NCBI GenBank assembly: GCA_032158295.1
Contig: CM063243.1
Location: 14,042,931 to 14,106,930, forward strand
DNA length: 64,000 bases
Direction: 5' to 3'
DNA from: Pycnopodia helianthoides
Taxonomy: Eukaryota > Echinodermata > Asteroidea > Forcipulatida > Asteriidae
Position 1 is the first letter of the stretch, and each line of letters starts with the position of its first letter. Under the pieces are notes generated by a model, which did not search any database, was not told the DNA's origin, and was given only the letters and a program-made list of their open reading frames with translations. Below, piece by piece: positions 58,601 through 64,000 of the stretch. Both the position numbers and the translations under genes were made by a program.

Positions 58601-61146
58601 TAAACCAACTAGTTTTTGTCACTGGGTTTTTTGTTCAGTGATATAACTCAATTAAACTGGAATAAAATGAAAGTCTTCTGTTTGATAGTGTAACCATTCC
58701 ATGGGGATACATCTTGGGGCTTGTTTACTAGAAAGCCAAAATGATAAAACAAGTTGGAACCGCTGAGGGTTACTATTAACCATGGAGTCCAACACTTTTT
58801 TTGTGTCAATTTATTGTTTTAATCAGGGCTCAAAATTAACACTGGACGGCAGGCCCGAGGCCGTTGATTTTAGCATTGGGTCAGTATACTCAAGACCAGA
58901 CAAGTCCGGAGGTCTTGTATTTTTCAGTTGAATAAGTTTACATGGTATTCACTGTGTAATAACTTGAATAAGAACAATATAATTCCATTGTTGACTTTGA
59001 GTCTGATAAATATCTTTTTTAAGTATTGAAGTATGCTTACCCATTTAGACAAACGAGATAAATCTTCTGTAAGTGCTGTCAGATAAAGACAGTTTATATG
59101 TTAAACTGTGTAGATAGTGCTTTTCTCATGTTGATTCTGGTCTGGTACCTTCTGCCCTGAGGTCTTGAGGAATTTCCCAAAGAAATTGAGCCCACAGTAA
59201 CATTTACAAGGCTACTCTTTGTATCAAGGCTACTATTTGTATCAGTCGTACTATAAACACCACATATCAGTTGTGCAGCATAGGGGCCCTTTTCATTGGC
59301 AGTATGGGCTTTGACTATCCTAGTTTGGCCTAGTCCATGTGTTTTTTGTGTCTTTGCATCTTGTTGTGACCTCAAGGACGTGGACCTCTTTTGACTAAGT
59401 CCCTGGGGCCAATTTCATAGCGCTGCTTAACGGTAATCAAATTTGTGTGCTTACTGTAAGGACAAATTTGCTTAAGCGTAAGCGTATTTTCCAGGTTAGC
59501 AAGAAAATTGGGCGGCCAGCCTGCGCGTTCAACATGGATTTGCATTGTTGGTGTCATTCATATACAGTAAGCACTGGAAGGTTAGCATGCCTTTTCGTTC
59601 GCTTGCGGTTAGCAGTGCTATAAAATGGAAACTCGCAAAAGTAAGCACAAAATCGCGTTAAGCAGCGCTATGGAGTTGGGCCCTGGTGTATCGCTTGCAA
59701 CCCACTTTATAGTCCTTGAATGAGTCTACGCAATGTACACTTCTGATGCTGGAGCGGTGATTAGTTCAAATACAAAATTACCCAATCAAAAACAATAAAT
59801 ACAGTAGCTTCTTCAGTGCGTGTAAAGTACACAAGCTGATTCAAAATTACCCAATCAAAAACAATAAATACAGTAGCTTACTTCAGTGCGTGTAAAGTAC
59901 ACAAGCTGATTCACTGTAGAATCCATTTATTCAAAATGTCTACCCAATCTTGACTCATCTCTGTCAATAAAGAGACGGAGGTTATCAATCAGAAATGAAA
60001 TATTCACTTAAAAAGAAAGGTCAGTGTATGGTTAACATTCGGATGAAGACTTTGGGTTTTTTTAGGAAAAATGTGTTCAAACTAAACAGTCAAGGAATTG
60101 CCCACATAATGTTAAAAGTTCTAAAGATGAGGCTTTAAAGTTTTACTCAACAGTTGTTAATATTATTATTATTTTTTACTTTTTTCTTGCAGCTGTTCTC
60201 TGGCTGGATTTGATAAAGATATTTGGAAAAAACTTCCATATATCAAGGCAGATAACTATGCAGTGGAGTTGGGAATGGTGCAGGTATGCAAGACCCAGAA
60301 ATACTTTGGAGACCAACGGGAGACTTTTGGGGACAGTTGATGGCAGCAGACTTACAAGATAAAATAATTTCTCTCTGGAATGTGGTCAGAACTTTGTAAA
60401 CAATTCATATTTACCTGGTGCGTCTGCTGCTGCCTAGCACTCCAAATTCTCCCATTGAAGATCCAATAACAGATAGGGAATACGTTTTTTACTCTAAGCT
60501 TGTAACTATTTCAAGCAGACCAAGATTTGTGTCAGCTACAATTTCCAACACATGATAACAGTGGATAAAATCGTGGGATGCAACTTTTCATTTCAAATCA
60601 CACCCAAGTTTACGAGACAACCTGGAAAGTAAATTTGTTCTTTTTTATCTAAAATTATGTAAAATTTACCCCGTCAATTTCCCTTGTGGTTTATTGCCTG
60701 ATATTTGAAATAAAAAAAGTGGGATCTCTTAAGGCTACTCCTTGCTTGCCGCTTCCCAGGTTGTAGCGTAAACTGTATAAAAGTATACAGGTCAATTGTT
60801 GGAAAATAAACGTGTTGAAATAATGTGGCCCTGATGATCTTAATGCATCCCAAGAACATTGTTTGCCACATGGAAACTCTTGACCTTATTGACTTCAGAG
60901 CCACTATCACATCTAGTGGCCACTAGTTTATCAGTTTAAAAACATTTGCTAACTGAACTTTTTTTTAGTTATATAGAGTTTTTAAACATTTCTTGTGCAA
61001 GGTTGATTCTACATAAGTTCATTTTTGTATTAATTTTTCTACAGTTTGGACTATGGTCTGAACTTTTGATCTGGACGTTCCTGTGCATGTTCTCCATCAT
61101 CAAGTTGGTCAAGTACAACCAGCAGGAGCCGATACCCGCAGCCTGA
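55541..61146 (+). CDS. TMEM179: TMEM179-family four-pass membrane protein, complete in five exons
   Basis: The exons 55541-55688, 56655-56799, 57620-57745, 60193-60283 and 61045-61146 join to 612 bases, encoding 203 residues plus stop, with all introns GT-AG and phases matching. Four hydrophobic segments lie at about 7-28, 69-90, 99-122 and 172-191. Family landmarks are FQGRCLLF (37-44) after helix 1, SWG.P..C.F near 60-69, a VWC in the second luminal or extracellular loop, and QFGLW at 170-174 leading into helix 4. N123-V-T is a possible glycosylation site in that loop. Vertebrate TMEM179 is slightly longer (about 233 residues, known family length); this copy has a shorter C-terminal tail. 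The biochemical function of the family is not established. TMEM179B is less likely because QFGLW and GRCLLF fit TMEM179 better. Confidence 0.9.
55902..56043. repeat. Fold-back element, largest copy
   Basis: Arms of about 66 bases (55902-55967 and 55977-56043) with very few mismatches and a 9-base loop. They start GGGAATAAAAG and include GACGCGGTCTTAACCGGCC. Smaller relatives lie at 8005 and 18801. Confidence 0.95.
56475..56633 (+). mobile_element. tRNA-headed element at the end of TMEM179 intron 1
   Basis: The A-box part is worn (GACAGATAAGTTTGTAGAGC), the B box reads AGTTCAAATCC, then TTGTTCTTTGTTCATCCCAA and the tail TTTCCCTTGTGGTTTATAAC. It ends about 22 bases before exon 2. Confidence 0.75.
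56655..56799 (+). CDS. TMEM179: TMEM179 exon 2
   Basis: The exon completes a split Asp codon and encodes ESTSQLTIDSWGSPGGCNF, then transmembrane helix 2 and the loop HVFYETD. The acceptor ATCAG follows a T-rich tract that begins where a tRNA-headed repeat ends. A TACTAAC string lies only 7 bases from the AG and is too close to be a usual branch point. The donor is AG|GTGAGT, phase 2. Confidence 0.92.
56925..57066 (+). repeat. Interspersed repeat, gtgtcc family, copy 3
   Basis: Collinear with 37040-37213: GGTGTCCAAATTGTTCACTT, ACATGTAAATGACAGATGAA, AAGACACCCAGACCCC and CTGGCTAACACTATGG. Confidence 0.8.
57620..57745 (+). CDS. TMEM179: TMEM179 exon 3
   Basis: The exon completes a Ser codon and encodes SFIGAFGTFIGNIIITIMLL with ISSINV (transmembrane helix 3), then TEGYSVWCQLIEQQM. 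The acceptor is TTATCAG and the donor AG|GTAAAA, phase 2. Confidence 0.92.
57779..57950. mobile_element. Short element with CAGGCCTGGAATT terminal inverted repeats
   Basis: The left end CAGGCCTGGAATTACA pairs with the right end GAAATTCCAGGCCTG. The interior has GGCC-rich and TTGCCCCTGGTCT direct repeats. Confidence 0.7.
59402..59686. mobile_element. MITE with GGGCCCAA-type terminal inverted repeats
   Basis: The left end CCTGGGGCCAATTTCATAGC + GCTGCTTAACG pairs with the right end CGTTAAGCAGCGCTATGGAG + TTGGGCCCTGG over about 31 bases. There is no open frame of note. Confidence 0.85.
59773..59911 (+). repeat. 69-base tandem duplication
   Basis: Two copies begin CAAAATTACCCAATCAAAAA and end GTACACAAGCTGATT. 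They differ by a one-base insertion, so the event is recent. Confidence 0.93.
60193..60283 (+). CDS. TMEM179: TMEM179 exon 4
   Basis: The exon completes a Ser codon and encodes CSLAGFDKDIWKKLPYIKAD, then NYAVELGMVQ. This is the loop between helices 3 and 4; the Cys after Ser is at the position of a loop cysteine in the family. The acceptor is TTCTTGCAG and the donor CAG|GTATGC, phase 0. Confidence 0.9.
60284..61044 (+). other. TMEM179: TMEM179 intron 4
   Basis: Contains a tRNA-headed element remnant (60640-60712). Otherwise no feature is recognised. Confidence 0.75.
60640..60712 (+). mobile_element. tRNA-headed element, tail only
   Basis: TTGTTCTTTTTTATCTAAAA leads to the tail TTTCCCTTGTGGTTTATTGC and TGATATT. 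The head is too diverged to assign. Confidence 0.65.
61045..61146 (+). CDS. TMEM179: TMEM179 exon 5 and stop
   Basis: Thirty-three codons encode FGLWSELLIWTFLCMFSIIK (helix 4) and the short tail LVKYNQQEPIPAA, then TGA at 61144-61146. The acceptor is TTCTACAG. The cytosolic tail is much shorter than in vertebrate family members. Confidence 0.92.
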   Translation, partial: FGLWSELLIWTFLCMFSIIKLVKYNQQEPIPAA

Positions 61147-62452
61147 CCAGGGAGAGACAAAGACTCCTTGGTCATTACAGCCAACCAGACTTTTAAAGTC
61201 ACCCCCCCCTCCACCCACTTCCCACTTCCCCTCTCCTATCATTCTCTTCTCCTTGCCATACCACTTTCATCTTTTTTATATTCTTTTTCTGCAAAAAAGG
61301 TGGGATGATCTTGAGTATAATGATTGATTACTGATGTTCTACCAATCATTTTTGTCATGGTCCTTGTATGCAATAGCAGTCATAGATATGGATAGACATT
61401 ATACCAAAATAGGGCCAGACTATTTTGATTTCTAGCCTCAGTTTGATCACATTTATTCGATTTGCCATAAAAAAAAATACATCAATGACTGCACCTTGAC
61501 AAAGAGATGTATAATTTGGACTCAGGACAAGCCATTATATATATTTAAAAACCACCCCAAAACAGCCCAATGTGGCTCACATGCACACATTAATAGTTAC
61601 CCACAGGACCTCTCTTACTAACTCAAACTCTAATTTGGCCAGACTTCTGTCGACTCAATACTGCAAACCAGCCACGCTTGGCACGATGACCAGGCATACC
61701 AATCTTTTAAGGTAAGATTGGTATGCCTGGTCAACACCCTAAATTGTTGAGGTTTAAAACGAAATAAGTCCAAAATTTAGGGTGTTGACTTAAAAACAGG
61801 GGATGTTGTAGGACCTTGACTGAAATTAAAACTCCTTGTCATAACAAAATGGGCTTTGGGTGGAGCTGCACTGGCAGAGGAACACTTCTTTATGTCTCTT
61901 TAAAACAGGATTAAATCTTTGTCAGTCAGACATAATAGTTCTTTTCGACTGAAATTTTATGGCTATTTTCTTTTACTATCAGGATGCCTTTCTTACTCTT
62001 TTGTAACATGAGCAGAGAGGTCTGTCATAACACTGTGCTAAAAATTGTGCCTTTGTTAGGTAAAAACATGACTTTAAGGTGTTGGTAGGGATGTTTTTCA
62101 TTTTCCTGCGGTGGGTGGGCTTTTCAGACACTTTTAATTACTATACCGATTTTGTATTATGACACTTCATAATTGATTTTAATACATTTTTTTGTATAAT
62201 TTAATCCAACACAATTATAAATTCTTTGGGATGATGGCATTAGAGTATATCACATTTTTTATTTGAGAATTTTGTATACAATCACCGCATTACCTAAAAA
62301 GTAGGACTTTTTGCCCCAACTGCTTTTCACTTTTGTTTCCTGTTTTCTAAATCAGAGTTTAGCTTTGATTCTTTGAACTTTTGATTGGTCACAATGTGTG
62401 GTACCCGCACCAGTTGAAACCAGATAATTTTTGTCTTCAAGATATTAATAAA
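61147..62452 (+). other. TMEM179: Putative TMEM179 3' UTR
   Basis: The region is non-coding, starts with a C-rich pyrimidine tract (61200-61260) and contains two linked hairpins (61687-61789). AATAAA at 62447-62452 is a candidate polyadenylation signal. The extent is inferred only. Confidence 0.4.
61687..61789. repeat. Two consecutive hairpins sharing a border
   Basis: Perfect 20-base arms (61687-61706 and 61714-61733, TGACCAGGCATACCAATCTT) close a 7-base loop. Perfect 16-base arms (61730-61745 and 61774-61789, GTCAACACCCTAAATT) follow. They share bases 61730-61733. Confidence 0.95.
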
Positions 62453-62638
62453 TTAATCATTTCAAATAGATTACTATTGGCATGGTGTTTAGAAAATTGT
62501 GTTTTTTTCCCCATTTCCTTATTTTTATTGAACCATATTTTGGATTCACTTATAAGTTTTTCTTGTAATGTTATTTCTTTGAAAGATAGGCTGACATCTA
62601 AGACTTGTATTGTAAGTCAATAGATAGTTCCCAGTAGA

Positions 62639-62820
62639 CGCCATCTTTACGGGCAAATTGCATTTTGGCTTGCAGGTGCGTCAAGCGCTCAACTTATTAA
62701 CGCACCCACGTTGTTCACTGACCAATCCTGCAACGAGTTTCGTGAAATGCGCGCGTGTTGCACGCCGTTCTCACACGAAACGCACGACTGTTTGTTCCAA
62801 ACTGCCCGTAAAGATGGCCG
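62639..62820. mobile_element. Short inverted-repeat element, CG-rich interior
   Basis: Perfect 16-base arms GCCATCTTTACGGGCA (62640-62655) and complement (62803-62818). The interior is rich in CG dinucleotides (GCGCGCGTG), unlike its AT-rich surroundings. Confidence 0.8.
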
Positions 62821-62935
62821 ATTTACGTCATACTGCAACCTATCTATTCAGAATGGGTTTTTATATCGAGGGACATTGTCAAAGCTTTGTATCTAATTTT
62901 AGCTTGACCAAAGAAAAATTGACTACAACTTGAAC

Positions 62936-62976
62936 TTGCAAACTCAGTGCTCTACCAACTGAGCTATCTATAATTC
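62936..62976 (-). mobile_element. tRNA-like head fragment, minus strand
   Basis: The minus strand reads ATAGCTCAGTTGGTAGAGCA, a clean A-box/D-arm match to the tRNA-headed family. The rest is missing. Confidence 0.6.
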
Positions 62977-63410
62977 CTTGATATGTGAAATAAGTCCTTT
63001 TATATACAATGCCCAATAACCATCCTGCCTTTTGAAATATTTGTCATACCTTTCTAAAATGACACTTTGAAACTTGAAACTCTGTTTTTTTGTAAAGAAA
63101 AGTAAGTATTGTCACTGTGTAACATTTTGTATCTTTTTTGTAGAACATTTATTGACTTTAAGACATTTCACTGATGCAAATTTCATTGCAACAAAGTGAA
63201 ATCTTTCTTTGACAGAACATTTGTTTCATATATTTTTTCCCTGTTTATTTGTTTTCTTTTGTATTTTTTACCAAAAAAAATTACAACTGTAAAATTATTT
63301 TAAAGTTCTTAAACTTACAAACTGAAAGTATTGCGAGACATTTTGTATGAGTAAGGGAATTGACATCACCTAGTTCTACTGTGATATAATTGTAACTATA
63401 GCTCTGTATC

Positions 63411-63470
63411 AGGGTCCAACTCCATGGCTCTGCTTACCACAGAATTATGCGCTTAAGGTGCCCTTAAAAA
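63411..63470. mobile_element. Fragment of the GGGCCCAA-ended MITE
   Basis: CAGGGTCCAACTCCATGGCT followed by CTGCTTA matches the terminal repeat of 59402-59686. It stops before the next element. Confidence 0.5.
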
Positions 63471-63488
63471 TGCGTCACTCTATAGGCC

Positions 63489-63829
63489 TTAAAGGCCCTG
63501 TACACTATTGGTAAGATCAAAAAACACAATGTACACAGATTCACACATAACTTACATGATTTAAAGTAAGTAATTGTAGAAAGGGTTCCTTAAAATATTT
63601 CTGCCTAAAATGCTATCGTTTCTGAGAAACGAGTAAAACAATAGTAGTTATCGTGCGCGATAATTTGAAAAACAGAAAACACATAATATCTCTTTTCACT
63701 ATTTTCTCATGACCTCGATGACCAAATGAGCTCAAACTTTCACAGGTTTGTTTGTTCATGCATATGTTGAATCACACAAAATGTGGACACTTATTTTGAG
63801 CTGTTACCAAAAGTGTACAATACCCTTAA
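63489..63829. mobile_element. TTAA-flanked MITE-like element, family B, full length
   Basis: Starts TTAAAGGCCCTGTACACTAT and ends GTGTACAATACCCTTAA, complementary over about 25 bases, with TTAA at both edges. It is nearly collinear with 7176-7544 but lacks an internal segment near 63665. Confidence 0.9.
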
Positions 63830-64000
63830 GTGCTGAATTCTGTGGTCAGCAGAGCCACAAAATTAGACCCAACTTGCACACTAGTTATATACAGATCTTT
63901 TAGAATTATGTGCACAACACACCTGAAATGAAATTACTTTTGGCTGTTTATTAATATCTACTTAAGAAATTGCGCATTTTAAAGAATTTATTTTTGTTTT

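Larger units (their letters stand above)
57746..60192 (+). other. TMEM179: TMEM179 intron 3
   Basis: Contains an inverted-repeat element (57779-57950), a MITE (59402-59686) and a 69-base tandem duplication (59773-59911). The remainder is AT-rich and unassigned. Confidence 0.8.

Overview
The window is eukaryotic, AT-rich, repeat-dense nuclear DNA. It carries two protein genes built from small exons with GT-AG introns, many short transposon-like elements, and no bacterial-style gene packing. An invertebrate deuterostome, most likely an echinoderm and perhaps a sea star, fits best. That is inference, from the protein families and from abundant TTAA-flanked inverted-repeat elements of a kind I associate with asteroid genomes. 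No database search was possible.

Gene 1 (+, about 21.76-41.31 kb) is a class I bHLH-PAS transcription factor. Nine coding exons join in one uninterrupted frame of 1290 residues plus stop; the exon with the start codon was not found. bHLH, PAS-A and PAS-B look closest to HIF-alpha, with SIM- and AhR-like positions. The C-terminal 921 residues sit on one 2.77 kb exon that is Gln-rich, has a 28-Gln run and several LxxLL/FxxLL motifs, and shows no LxxLAP proline-hydroxylation motif and no recognisable HIF C-terminal activation domain.

Gene 2 (+, 55.54-61.15 kb) is a complete five-exon gene for a 203-residue four-helix membrane protein of the TMEM179 family. A long 3' flank follows, with stacked hairpins. 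The two genes run head to tail about 14 kb apart, and nothing suggests that they work together.

The rest is non-coding. 0-5.6 kb is mostly featureless. 5.66-7.15 kb is an old tandem duplication. 7.18-7.54, 11.73-14.30, 23.37-23.76, 28.34-28.72, 31.25-31.65 and 63.49-63.83 kb hold related TTAA-flanked MITE-like elements. 11.73-14.30 kb is a 1.09 kb tandem array carrying two tRNA-like modules. Several copies of a tRNA-headed element with an inverted-repeat tail are scattered through the introns, one ending about 22 bases before TMEM179 exon 2. Fold-back elements lie at 8.0, 18.8, 25.0-25.4, 32.35, 54.1-54.6, 55.9 and 61.7 kb. Exon boundaries were set by hand from splice consensus and frame continuity and have no transcript support.
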